Source: Lachnospiraceae bacterium (GTDB lineage: Bacteria; Bacillota; Clostridia; Lachnospirales; Lachnospiraceae). From it: DNA of 36,954 nt. How positions within the stretch are numbered: the first letter of the stretch is position 1; every line of letters begins with the position of its first letter. A program made the position numbers and the translations under genes. The stretch spans positions 1 to 36,954 of the forward strand of contig JAJQID010000078.1 in the NCBI GenBank assembly GCA_021199405.1, in the 5' to 3' direction. Below are positions 21,938-30,531 of the stretch, one piece after another. Under the pieces are notes generated by a model. It was not told the DNA's origin, did no database searches, and saw only the letters and a program-made list of their open reading frames with translations.

Positions 21938-22897
21938 ATGGATGAACTCTTACAGGTACAAAATTTAAAGAAATATTTCCCCACAAAGCATGGAATGCTC
22001 CACGCGGTGGACGACGTCACTTTTTCCATCGGCCGGGGCAGGACCATGGGCGTGGTAGGTGAGTCCGGCTGTGGAAAATCCACGCTTGGGAGAGTGCTCA
22101 CACATCTGGAGACCAGCACCGAAGGGCAGTTCATTTTCGACGGTAAGGATGTGACCAATGTGAAGCGCAAGGCACTGAAGGAGTACAGGGAAAATGCACA
22201 GATCATCTTTCAGGATCCCTATTCCTCTCTGAACCCGCGCTACACGGTGGAGGAGACCATACAGGAGCCGTTGATCCTGACCCATCGGTACAGCAAGGCG
22301 CAGCTGAGGGAGAAAACAACGGAAATGATGGATCTGGTGGGAATTGCTCCCCGTCTGCGGATGTCCTATCCCCATGAACTGGACGGAGGCAGAAGGCAGC
22401 GCGTGGTGATTGCCAGAGCCCTGGCCCTGGACCCGAAATTCGTGGTCTGCGACGAGCCGGTTTCTTCCCTGGATGTATCGATTCAGGCACAGATTCTGAA
22501 TCTTCTGCTGAAGCTTCAGGAGGAGAAGAAATTCACCTATATGTTCATCACTCATGATCTGTCTGTGGTGAGATATATTTCCAATGACATCTGTGTCATG
22601 TATCTGGGGCAGCTGGTGGAGTCGGCCTCCTCTGAGGCGCTGTTTGCCAATCCGCTGCATCCGTACACCAAAGCTCTTCTGTCGGCGCTGCCGACGGTGG
22701 ACATCCATCACAAAATGAACCGGATTGTGCTCAAGGGAGAGATTACATCTCCTGTCAATCCGCCGGAGGGCTGCCGTTTCGCGGCCAGATGCAATTACGC
22801 CTGCGAGGCCTGCCACAAAAAGCAGCAGCTGCAGGAGGTGGAGCCGGGACATTTTGTCTCCTGCTGCAGAGTGAAGGAACTGAACAATCTTACATAA
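21938..22897 (+). CDS. Peptide/nickel-type ABC transporter ATP-binding protein, DppF/OppF family
   Basis: 319-residue second ATPase. Walker A is GESGCGKST, Walker B FVVCDEPVSSLD, the H-loop FITHDLS and the C-terminal motif GCRFAARCNYACEAC. The ABC signature reads LDGGRRQR instead of LSGGQxQR, a variant I recall from a clostridial subset of Dpp-type ATPases; the central GG is kept. ATG 21938 is preferred as AGGAGGGG lies eight bases before it; the ATG at 21932 overlaps the DppD stop but is too near that site, and the frame upstream to 21869 is only open by chance. Confidence 0.93.
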   Translation: MDELLQVQNLKKYFPTKHGMLHAVDDVTFSIGRGRTMGVVGESGCGKSTLGRVLTHLETSTEGQFIFDGKDVTNVKRKALKEYRENAQIIFQDPYSSLNPRYTVEETIQEPLILTHRYSKAQLREKTTEMMDLVGIAPRLRMSYPHELDGGRRQRVVIARALALDPKFVVCDEPVSSLDVSIQAQILNLLLKLQEEKKFTYMFITHDLSVVRYISNDICVMYLGQLVESASSEALFANPLHPYTKALLSALPTVDIHHKMNRIVLKGEITSPVNPPEGCRFAARCNYACEACHKKQQLQEVEPGHFVSCCRVKELNNLT

Positions 22898-22922
22898 AAC
22901 AGTTAAAGGGAAATATGAGATT

Positions 22923-24116
22923 ATGAGTGAAGTGACATCAAGTCAAAAAGCAGTGACCAGAGTCTGGAATCCGCGTTTTACCTGTATTTTTCTGGCAAAT
23001 GCGATGATGTACCTGGGACAGTACATGGTGCAGACTCTTGTCACAACCTATGCGTCCACGCTGGGGGCAACCACACAGATTCTGGGAGTGGTTGCCAGCG
23101 CCTTCGCGCTGACGGCGCTTCTGTTTAAATTTGTGTCAGGACCCATGCTGGACAGATTTGAGAGAAAATTTATTATTTTTGGCGCCATGCTGGTGATGGC
23201 CTTTGCTTTCCTGGGCTACAGCTTTTCTGAGTCCGTTACCATGGTAATCGCCTTCCGGCTGCTGCAGGGAGCTGCTCAGGCGTTTACGGCAACAGGGTAT
23301 CTGGCCATGGCCACCGACGCCCTTCCCAGGGAAAAGCTGGGGACGGGACTGGGGATGTTTACCCTGGCGCAGTCCATCTGCATGGCCATCGCGCCTACCA
23401 TAGGATTGGCCATCCGCGACAGGTTTGGCTTTCCGGCAACGTTTATGACGGCATCTGTGCTGGTGTTTGTGGCGGCGATGATGTCTCTTGTGATCAAACC
23501 GGTCAAAAAGGAAGAGAAGAAAAAGGAAAAGTTCCGGATTCATGTGGGTGATTTTATCGCCAGAGAAGCGCTGCTTCCCATGTTTTTCCTGTTCATGGTG
23601 TATATTGCCGCCTGCCTGATCAATTCCTATCTGGTCATCTATGCGACACAGATCAGAGGATTAAGCGGCATCGGCATATATTTCACGGTCAATTCTCTGG
23701 TGCTTCTTGTCACAAAGCCCATTGTGGGCAGGCTGACGGACAGACTGGGCTTTGTAAAGGTCTTTGTACCGGCGCTGCTGTGCTCTATCATCGCTTTCTT
23801 TGTGATCAGCGTGTCTACCAGTCTGTGGATGTTTCTGGTGGCAGCAGTCATCTCCGCCTTTGGAAACGGCGTGTGTCATCCGGTGGTAAACGCCCTGTGC
23901 ATGAAGGCGGTACCGGTTGAAAAACGGGGAGCGGGCAGCAGCACCAGCTATATGGGCGTTGACCTCGGCAATCTGGTGGGCCCGTCCCTGGGCGCCTGGG
24001 TGGCCGGCACCATGGGGTACCCGATGATGTGGAGAGTGATGACGATCCCGTTAATGATTGCGCTTGTGGTGGCTATCGCGATGAGAAAAACAATCGCTCA
24101 GACAGAGGCCGGCTGA
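22923..24116 (+). CDS. MFS transporter
   Basis: 397 residues with about twelve predicted membrane helices in two halves, joined by a basic cytoplasmic loop (KPVKKEEKKKEKFR, about 195-208). The loop after helix 2 reads GPMLDRFERKFIIFG, a version of the MFS motif A (GxLaDrxGrkxxl), and GRLTDRLGFVKVF repeats it in the second half. It starts 25 bases after the DppF-type gene in the same direction, so it is probably cotranscribed. A second importer, or an exporter of a breakdown product, would fit a catabolic operon. The ribosome site (AAAGGG) is weak and rather far. Confidence 0.9.
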   Translation: MSEVTSSQKAVTRVWNPRFTCIFLANAMMYLGQYMVQTLVTTYASTLGATTQILGVVASAFALTALLFKFVSGPMLDRFERKFIIFGAMLVMAFAFLGYSFSESVTMVIAFRLLQGAAQAFTATGYLAMATDALPREKLGTGLGMFTLAQSICMAIAPTIGLAIRDRFGFPATFMTASVLVFVAAMMSLVIKPVKKEEKKKEKFRIHVGDFIAREALLPMFFLFMVYIAACLINSYLVIYATQIRGLSGIGIYFTVNSLVLLVTKPIVGRLTDRLGFVKVFVPALLCSIIAFFVISVSTSLWMFLVAAVISAFGNGVCHPVVNALCMKAVPVEKRGAGSSTSYMGVDLGNLVGPSLGAWVAGTMGYPMMWRVMTIPLMIALVVAIAMRKTIAQTEAG

Positions 24117-24141
24117 GGACAGTGGACACAGGAGGAGAATA

Positions 24142-25116
24142 ATGGCGATGAAAATTGTAATTGGAGGTCCCTATCCGAAAGGAGTTTTTGAAAAATTTGA
24201 ATCTATGCTTGCCCCGACGGGGGCCCAGGTGATCAGCGTCTCAACCCAGGAGGAATATGAGGCGCTGACGGAGGCGGACATTATTGTGCTTCGGGTGCTG
24301 AAGATGAGCGAGGCTGATATGGAGCGCGTAAAGGGTCTGAAGGCGATCATCCGCTGGGGAGCCGGCTTTGACACGGTTGATATTGAGGCCGCCGGAAAGC
24401 GGGGCATCTATGTCTGCAACACACCGGGAGCCAATGCCTTCGCGGTGGCGGAGCTGACCATCATGATGATGCTTGCGCTGGGCAGAAAGCTGACCGGACA
24501 TGAGAAAAAAATAGCCCAGGGAGACTGGAGCAAGCTGGATTTCCTGGATAAGAGTTCTACTTTATATCACAAAACACTGGGAATTGTCGGCGGCGGAAAT
24601 GTGGGCCGCCAGGTGGCAAAGAGAGCTGCGGTTTTTGGAATGACAGTTAAATACTATGATCCTTATCGTCTGAAACCGGAAATGGAAGAAGAATTTGGGA
24701 TGGAATACACTTCCCTTGAGTATTTACTGAAAACGGCGGATTTTGTGTCGATTCATGTGCCGTTGATGGACTCTACCTATCATCTGATCGGGAAAGAGCA
24801 GCTTTCGCTGATGAAAAAGAGCGCTTATCTGATCAATGTGGCCAGAGGCGGTATCGTGGATGACAAGGCTCTGGAGGAGGCGGTTGCCTCCGGCAATCTG
24901 GCGGGAGCCGGCATTGACACGCCGGAGGTGGAGCCACCGGCGGCGGATTCAGGGCTGCGCGATAATCCGGATATTATTCTGACACCTCATGTGGGCGGGG
25001 ATGTGCCGGATGTGAGCGAGGTGGCGATTCCGATGATCTGTGAGAATATTCAGAAATTTCTGGAAACAGGAGTACCGGATCATATTGTCAACGGTAAATA
25101 TCTTCAATCCGCATGA
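24142..25116 (+). CDS. D-isomer-specific 2-hydroxyacid dehydrogenase (phosphoglycerate-dehydrogenase-like)
   Basis: 324-residue cytoplasmic NAD(P)-dependent oxidoreductase that would interconvert a 2-hydroxyacid and a 2-oxoacid. The Rossmann motif is GIVGGGNVGRQVAKRA (about 150-165); the catalytic residues appear in order: Arg in NVARGGIVDD, Glu in DTPEVEPP, His in LTPHVGG. There is no C-terminal ACT domain, so it is not a regulated SerA. CAGGAGGAG precedes ATG 24142. Its place between a transporter gene and two hydrolase genes suggests a catabolic substrate, not serine synthesis. Confidence 0.92.
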   Translation: MAMKIVIGGPYPKGVFEKFESMLAPTGAQVISVSTQEEYEALTEADIIVLRVLKMSEADMERVKGLKAIIRWGAGFDTVDIEAAGKRGIYVCNTPGANAFAVAELTIMMMLALGRKLTGHEKKIAQGDWSKLDFLDKSSTLYHKTLGIVGGGNVGRQVAKRAAVFGMTVKYYDPYRLKPEMEEEFGMEYTSLEYLLKTADFVSIHVPLMDSTYHLIGKEQLSLMKKSAYLINVARGGIVDDKALEEAVASGNLAGAGIDTPEVEPPAADSGLRDNPDIILTPHVGGDVPDVSEVAIPMICENIQKFLETGVPDHIVNGKYLQSA

Positions 25117-25122
25117 AAAATG

Positions 25123-25152
25123 TCAGCTTTTGGCCTGCGTGTGAAAAGCTGA
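25123..25152. other. Intercistronic hairpin
   Basis: TCAGCTTTT (25123-25131) and AAAAGCTGA (25144-25152) pair perfectly. No U tract follows, so it is more likely a stability or processing stem than a full terminator. Confidence 0.45.
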
Positions 25153-25186
25153 TCTGCAAAAAAATCAAAAAGAAAGAGGTGGAGCC

Positions 25187-26548
25187 ATGGAAAAATTACT
25201 GGCCGGGACCGCGGTGAGGGATATCACGCCCACACCGCAGATTCTGGAAGATCTGAAGAGCGAAGGAAGGTACACCTATGAGGGGGTTGCCCATCCGATT
25301 TATTTAAAGACCCTGGTACTGACGGACGGGAATCGTAAGTTTGTTTATTTCTGTACAGATTTAAGCCGCTTTACCGTCAACGAGGAGATTCAGGACAGGC
25401 TGGAGAAGGAGCTGGGGCTTTCGGAGGGCGATTATCTTTTCAGTACCATCAGAACCCACAACACTATCAGCGGCTTTGGCGTGGATCTGCATGATGAGAG
25501 CAAAAAGGGCTCCAGCATGTACGGACAGCTTTTCTTTGACGCAGTGTTTGATTCATGCAGGGAAGCGATGAAAAATCTGGTGCCCGCAAGGATTGGGGCC
25601 GCCGAAGGAGAAAGCTTCATTACAATGAGGAGAGAGCAGTTTTCTCCGGCCGGCAATTTTGAGTCCTGCAACACCTCTCTTCCTCCGGCTCCCTGGCTGC
25701 GGGTAGTGAGAGTGGAGGATTTACAGGGCGCAACTCTGGCGCTGTTAGTCAATTACAGCATGCAGAATTGCATGGTCTGCCACTACAGTATGGAGGGGGA
25801 AGGCTATGACCTGATAACCAACGATGCGGCGGGGGAGATTGTGGATTATCTGGAGAGAGTGGGGAAACACGCGTATCCGGTGTTCTGGAGCAACGGCGGA
25901 GGCGCGGACCGTCAGCCCATGATGTATCTGACAGACTACTGTGATGTGGATGACAACGGAGTCTTCAGTATCCGCCATCAGGTACTGCCCATCGAGGCCA
26001 GCCTGATGATTATGAAATTCCTGGCGGCGGAGCAGGGAAGAGACGTCATGAAGACTGTGGAAAAAATCAGCTCCTACTCTGACGAATTCCGGCTGGATAC
26101 CCAGGTGCTGAACCTGAAAGTGCCGGGGAAGAAACGGCTGTTTCCGGCAATTGAGAATTATCATTACACAGAAGACGTCAGACCGGTTACGGATGCGCCT
26201 GTGGAGATGCGTCTGCAGATGACTGTTCTTGACGGCATTGCCTTCTGTGCCGCCAATGGTCCGGTTTACGCGGGAGCGTATAAGGCGTTGAAGGATATGC
26301 TGCCCTTTAAGGTTACGGTATTTTTTGACGATTGCCTGGGCGGACCTCATGCCACAGTGATTCCCACGCCGGACATGGAGGAGGAGAACAAATACGTACA
26401 CGCGACTCTGCAGAGCTACAGCTACACAGCCAGGATTGGATTTAATGCCTTTATGGGAGGCTTCGGAAAAATGCTGGAAAAATATATGCTTAAGACGGTG
26501 CCGACCTACGGGGGCGTCCCCTATCCGGACTTTGACGTGTTACAGTAA
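25187..26548 (+). CDS. Neutral ceramidase N-domain-like hydrolase of unknown substrate
   Basis: 453 residues without signal peptide, so cytoplasmic. The start LLAGTAVRDITP is typical of proteins with the neutral/alkaline ceramidase N-terminal domain (usually AGxAxxDITP). RTHNTISGFG (about 87-96) stands where the family has a metal-binding HTH motif; FWSNGGGADRQPM (about 230-242) stands where it has NG-GD-(V)-(S/N)-P, with Gln where the ceramidase nucleophile Ser is expected. A relative that hydrolyses another amide or ester, or an enzyme of altered mechanism, is more likely than a ceramidase. AGAGGTGG precedes ATG 25187. Confidence 0.7.
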   Translation: MEKLLAGTAVRDITPTPQILEDLKSEGRYTYEGVAHPIYLKTLVLTDGNRKFVYFCTDLSRFTVNEEIQDRLEKELGLSEGDYLFSTIRTHNTISGFGVDLHDESKKGSSMYGQLFFDAVFDSCREAMKNLVPARIGAAEGESFITMRREQFSPAGNFESCNTSLPPAPWLRVVRVEDLQGATLALLVNYSMQNCMVCHYSMEGEGYDLITNDAAGEIVDYLERVGKHAYPVFWSNGGGADRQPMMYLTDYCDVDDNGVFSIRHQVLPIEASLMIMKFLAAEQGRDVMKTVEKISSYSDEFRLDTQVLNLKVPGKKRLFPAIENYHYTEDVRPVTDAPVEMRLQMTVLDGIAFCAANGPVYAGAYKALKDMLPFKVTVFFDDCLGGPHATVIPTPDMEEENKYVHATLQSYSYTARIGFNAFMGGFGKMLEKYMLKTVPTYGGVPYPDFDVLQ

Positions 26549-26601
26549 ACGGACATGTCCGCTGCCGCGGACATCACTATAAATTTCAGGAGGAAATGGA
26601 A

Positions 26602-27858
26602 ATGGAGTTATTTGAGTACACATGTGAATATCACCGCCTTAACAGCGGTGGAAAGCCCTTTGCGGGGATTCCGCTGGCCCTTTATGTGCCGAAAGAGCGC
26701 ACGGAGGCTTCCAGCATCGCGGTTCTTCTGATGCACCGCTCCAGAGCGGATTTTACCTCTCACGTGCTCTGCGGTGAGCTTGCAAAACATGGCATCATCA
26801 CCGCCGGCGCCAATCCAAGGCACGCGGATCCGGAAGGATGGATCCGGGACTATGAGACCGCGGTGAAATTTCTGAAATCCTATCCCGGCGTAAAGAAGGT
26901 TGTGCTGCTGGGACACAGCCAGGCGGGAAATTATATGAGCTGCTATCAGTACATTGCGGAAAACGGCACGGACAGATTCAAACAGCCTGACAGGCTGGTA
27001 CCGTTCCCGGAGATCCATGATCTGACTCCGGCCGACGGGCTGATGCTGATGGATGCCAACTGGGGCATTATGGAGGTCCTCTGTCTGGATCCGGCGGTAA
27101 GGCAGCTGGACAACGGCTGGGGCAGAATTCCGGAGCTGGATCTGTACAATCCGGAAAACGGCTATGATCCCAACGGCTCTCATTACTCGGATGAGTTTAT
27201 TCACCGTTTCCAGAAGGCGCAGATCGATTTCTACCGCGGACTGCTGGAATATTCAAAGGAGAGGGTGGAGCTGATCGAGAAGGGCCGCGGCAAATTCCTG
27301 GATGATGAGCCCCTCTACATTGCCGGCGGCGGCATGGGCAGCGACAACAATAAGCTGTTTATTCAGGATCCCCGTCTTTTTGGCAGAACCGAAAAGCCCT
27401 GCAAGACACTTCTGAAGGACGGCTCCGTGGTGGAAAAGATCAATTATACGGTCAGAAAGCCTCAGGATAATGTCAGATCCACCTATTACACCAGAGGTGC
27501 GTTCAAAACCACGGTCAGGGAAATGCTGATGGAGGAGAGAAGGTTCAGCGATGACTTTGGTTACAATGAGTACTCCATGTGGGGGGATGAGCCTCAGTTT
27601 AATTTCTTAAGGACCATCGCCAACGTGGAGGGTATTACGGTGCCTACGCTGTGCACAGGCAATACCGCCAGCCATGAATTTGTGAACGCGGAGATGAACT
27701 ATAATCATTCCATCAGTAAGGACAAGGATCTGATCATGTTTGAGGGAGCAACCCATGAATTTGTGACCGCGGACATGGAGCTCTACGGGGATACCCTGGC
27801 CAATATAGGAACCTGGGTCTCCGGATGGCTGACCCAGCCGGGGCGTTTTATTGAATAA
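26602..27858 (+). CDS. Alpha/beta-fold hydrolase
   Basis: 418 residues, no signal peptide. IAVLLMHRSRADF (39-51) forms the first strand and oxyanion region, and VVLLGHSQAGN (100-110) is the nucleophile elbow with Ser106; the usual Gly two residues after Ser is Ala, which is tolerated. Later, TVPTLCTGNTASHEFV and MFEGATHEFV each offer a His near the C-terminus, the second being the likely catalytic one. The middle (about 180-330) is a large lid-like insertion. ATG 26602 is preferred because AGGAGG (26588-26593) is eight bases upstream; the ATG at 26596 is too close. It may cleave an ester, amide or C-C bond in the pathway of its neighbours. Confidence 0.82.
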   Translation: MELFEYTCEYHRLNSGGKPFAGIPLALYVPKERTEASSIAVLLMHRSRADFTSHVLCGELAKHGIITAGANPRHADPEGWIRDYETAVKFLKSYPGVKKVVLLGHSQAGNYMSCYQYIAENGTDRFKQPDRLVPFPEIHDLTPADGLMLMDANWGIMEVLCLDPAVRQLDNGWGRIPELDLYNPENGYDPNGSHYSDEFIHRFQKAQIDFYRGLLEYSKERVELIEKGRGKFLDDEPLYIAGGGMGSDNNKLFIQDPRLFGRTEKPCKTLLKDGSVVEKINYTVRKPQDNVRSTYYTRGAFKTTVREMLMEERRFSDDFGYNEYSMWGDEPQFNFLRTIANVEGITVPTLCTGNTASHEFVNAEMNYNHSISKDKDLIMFEGATHEFVTADMELYGDTLANIGTWVSGWLTQPGRFIE

Positions 27859-27872
27859 AAAGATATTTTTTC

Positions 27873-27905
27873 TTGAATCTGGCAATGGCATGTGTTAAAT
27901 TTTAA
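27873..27905 (+). promoter_or_regulatory. Promoter/operator of the GntR regulator gene
   Basis: TTGAAT (27873-27878), 16 bases, TTAAAT (27895-27900), inside the 13-mer TGTTAAATTTTAA (27893-27905) that also lies over the -10 of the operon promoter at 17173-17205. Same hexamers, same spacing and same extension suggest one regulator for both. Confidence 0.45.
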
Positions 27906-27936
27906 GGGGGGGGGGTAGGGCATATCCCACCCCCTA
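27906..27936. other. G10 tract and G/C hairpin in the GntR gene leader
   Basis: Ten consecutive Gs (27906-27915) begin a hairpin in which GGGGGT-a-GGG (27911-27920) pairs with CCC-ACCCCC (27926-27934) around a CATAT loop, with one bulged A. It could slow transcription or translation, and a G10 run is prone to slippage. Confidence 0.5.
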
Positions 27937-27979
27937 CTGATGTGTGTGTCATGACGCATACGGATATGGCGGACTGCAG

Positions 27980-28729
27980 ATGAGAAATGAAGAACTGAAA
28001 TATGTGCAGATTTACAATATATTAAAGGAAGAGCTTTATAATTCCAAATATGAGGTAGGGGGGCATTTCCCCACAGAGGATCAGCTCAAGGAGCGCTTCG
28101 GGGTATCAAAGACCACGATTCGTCATACCATTGCCATGCTGGTGGCGGACCAGCTGATCAGCGTCAGGCAGGGCAGCGGGATGATTGTTCTTCCGATTCA
28201 GCACAGACAGATCAGTTACAACAAGATGCAGGGAGCCATTCTGACCTCCATTGAGTTTACAGGAGAGTACGCGGGACATGAAGTGATGACGTCCAGGGTG
28301 TCAGTGGATACGGTAAAAGCGCTGGAGGCTACGGCTGCAGCTCTTCAGCTTCCGGAAGGCACTGAGGTGTACAGGCTGCAGTTCTTCAATCTGGTGAAGT
28401 CGGATACAGTGGCCCTGTATACGAATTATATTCCGCTGGAATTGGCGCCGGGGCTGGAAAACAGGGAAAGAGAGATTGTCCGTGTGATTCCGTTCCTGAA
28501 GGAGGAGTATCACAGAGAGGTTTCCTATTCTCTGACCGATTATACGTTTTCCACCGCCAATATTGTGGAGGCCAAGCTTCTGGGAACAGAATGCGGAAGT
28601 CCGCTTCTGGAGATACATACCACCTATTATATGGAGGGAGATATCCCGATGATGTATGTCTGGTCGAGAAACCGTGCTGACATCATGAAAATCAATTTCA
28701 GAAACGATTCTCAGGAGTTTATTTTCTGA
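27980..28729 (+). CDS. GntR-family (HutC/UTRA) transcriptional regulator
   Basis: 249 residues. The N-terminal winged helix (about 5-72) shows YVQIYNILKEEL, FPTEDQLKERFGVSKTTIRHTIAMLV and ISVRQGSGMIV. A UTRA effector domain follows (about 90-240), with SLTDYTFSTANIVEAKLLGTE and LLEIHTTYYMEGDIPMMYVWSRNRAD, the usual end of HutC-type regulators, which sense a small pathway metabolite. ATG 27980 matches the family start, though its ribosome site is poor; the frame is open back to 27944. It is the last gene of the catabolic locus and likely controls it. Confidence 0.9.
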   Translation: MRNEELKYVQIYNILKEELYNSKYEVGGHFPTEDQLKERFGVSKTTIRHTIAMLVADQLISVRQGSGMIVLPIQHRQISYNKMQGAILTSIEFTGEYAGHEVMTSRVSVDTVKALEATAAALQLPEGTEVYRLQFFNLVKSDTVALYTNYIPLELAPGLENREREIVRVIPFLKEEYHREVSYSLTDYTFSTANIVEAKLLGTECGSPLLEIHTTYYMEGDIPMMYVWSRNRADIMKINFRNDSQEFIF

Positions 28730-28916
28730 GTACACCAGTCTTTTTAGCGTTTCAGCCATATTGCCGGTTCATCTGTTCTTTCCCGGTGGGGAGAGGAATC
28801 TTTTTATTCCATTTTAATATCTTTTATTGATATGACAGACAGTCAGGGCCGCCCGGACACAAAATCCGCACGGCCGGTGAGTCATGTCAGTTTCTGTTTG
28901 GAAGGAAGGGATGAAT

Positions 28917-30398
28917 ATGCCGTCAGTTACAGCGACAAAGCGTGTCGGCCGCAACCTGACCGAAGGCCCGATTTTTAAAGGTCTGATGGTTTTTGCACTG
29001 CCGATTATACTTTCGAATGTCATACAGCAGCTTTATGGAATGGTGGATTTGTCTATTGCCGGCAGGTATGTTGGCTCCATTGGAACAGTGGGGGTCAATA
29101 CCGGCGGGGAGATGGCTGATTTTATTCTGCCGGTGGCCATTGGTTTCTCCAGCGCGGGGCAGATCTACGTATCACAACTGGTTGGGGCCGGACGTTATGA
29201 TAAGGTGAAGAGCGCCATAGGGACGTTGTTTTCCCTGATTTTACTGATTGCCGTGATTTTGTCGGTCTGTGTGATCGCTTTCTGCAATCCGATTCTCCAG
29301 CTGCTGAACTGCCCTCAGGAAGCCCTTGGGCAGGCGAGAGCCTATATGATCATCACGGCCATCGGATTTCCCTTTGTGTTTGGATATAACGCTGTATGCG
29401 GTATATTGCGGGGCATGGGGGAGAGTAAAAGGCCGCTGTACTTTATTATCGTAGCGGCTTCCATCAATATTTTTGCGGATCTGCTTCTGGTGGTGGTGAT
29501 TCCGCTGGAAGCTGCGGGCACCGCCATCGCTACAGTGCTCAGTCAGATTGCCTCCTTCACCGCGGCATTTTCGTTTATGTACCGCAGCCGGGACAGGCTG
29601 GGGTTAAAGTTTGATCGTACCCTTTTGGGAATGGACAGGGAAGCCGCCGGGGTGATGGTGAAGCTGGCGGTTCCGCAGGTGACCCGTTCTCTGATGGTAA
29701 GATTTGGCCTTCTCTGGGTGAACGCCAATATCAATACCTACGGAACAGAGGTGTCCGCCACCAACGGCGTGGGCAACAAGATTCAGAAATTCCTGGAGGT
29801 ATTCATGCAGGGTGTGGATACAGCAGCCGCATCCATGATCGGGCAGAACCTGGGAGCCAGAAAGTACGACCGGGCTAAAAAGATCCCGCTTTGCGCCCTT
29901 AGTCTGACCATGGCGTTTGCCGTGGCGTGCTCCGTGCTGGGGCTGCTGTTTCCGAAGCAGATTTTCGGGATATTTTCCGATGATCCGCTGGTGCTTGCCC
30001 TGGGAGTGGTGTATCTGGAGTTTATGGTGATTCACTTTTTCTCAACGGCCTTTATCGGACCGTTTCAGGCCATGGTCAACGGCAGCGGTTTCGTCAGTCT
30101 GGGCTTTGTGGTGGGAATTCTCGATGGCCTTTTATGCAAGATCGGGCTCAGTCTGATCTTTGTTCCCCTGTTTGAAAATGCCGCTGCTACAGGAATCGTT
30201 GGCTTTTTTATCAGTCAGATTCCGGTGGAGATTGTGGGAGAGGCGCATTCCTATGGCTATCTGGGATATTTTCTGGCGATCGCCTGCTCGAGAATACTGC
30301 CGGGACTCATCTGCTTTGGCTATTATGTGAGCGGAAGGTGGAAGAGCAGAAAGCTGCTGGTGAAGGGAAAAAAGTCAGAAGAATCAGAAGCCCGATGA
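28917..30398 (+). CDS. MATE-family efflux transporter
   Basis: 493-residue membrane antiporter with twelve predicted helices. MVFALPIILSNVIQQLYGMVDLSIAGRYVG is the typical first MATE segment, and GAASxIGQNLGARKYDRAK-like sequence (AAASMIGQNLGARKYDRAKK) marks the second half. Members expel cationic drugs or metabolites using Na+ or H+. GGAAGGAAGGG (28900-28910) sets ATG 28917; the ATG at 28911 touches that site. The leader contains a GGGCCG/CGGCC stem (28846-28875) within a longer imperfect pairing, which may fold. It is convergent with gdhA and not obviously tied to the catabolic locus, although adjacent. Confidence 0.92.
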   Translation: MPSVTATKRVGRNLTEGPIFKGLMVFALPIILSNVIQQLYGMVDLSIAGRYVGSIGTVGVNTGGEMADFILPVAIGFSSAGQIYVSQLVGAGRYDKVKSAIGTLFSLILLIAVILSVCVIAFCNPILQLLNCPQEALGQARAYMIITAIGFPFVFGYNAVCGILRGMGESKRPLYFIIVAASINIFADLLLVVVIPLEAAGTAIATVLSQIASFTAAFSFMYRSRDRLGLKFDRTLLGMDREAAGVMVKLAVPQVTRSLMVRFGLLWVNANINTYGTEVSATNGVGNKIQKFLEVFMQGVDTAAASMIGQNLGARKYDRAKKIPLCALSLTMAFAVACSVLGLLFPKQIFGIFSDDPLVLALGVVYLEFMVIHFFSTAFIGPFQAMVNGSGFVSLGFVVGILDGLLCKIGLSLIFVPLFENAAATGIVGFFISQIPVEIVGEAHSYGYLGYFLAIACSRILPGLICFGYYVSGRWKSRKLLVKGKKSEESEAR

Positions 30399-30435
30399 TA
30401 GAATGAGCGTCTTTTGCTCATGGTATCAGGAAGAG

Positions 30436-30483
30436 AAAACCCGCCATGCGAAACACGGGAGGTGTTCCTGCATGGCGGGTTTT
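30436..30483. terminator. Bidirectional terminator between the MATE gene and gdhA
   Basis: AAAACCCGCCATGC (30436-30449) pairs perfectly with GCATGGCGGGTTTT (30470-30483), with a further AACAC/GTGTT inner stem. Confidence 0.9.
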
Positions 30484-30531
30484 ATTGCTGCATAATAAAA
30501 GAGTCAGATACGGTTCACGGGAATTCCGAAA

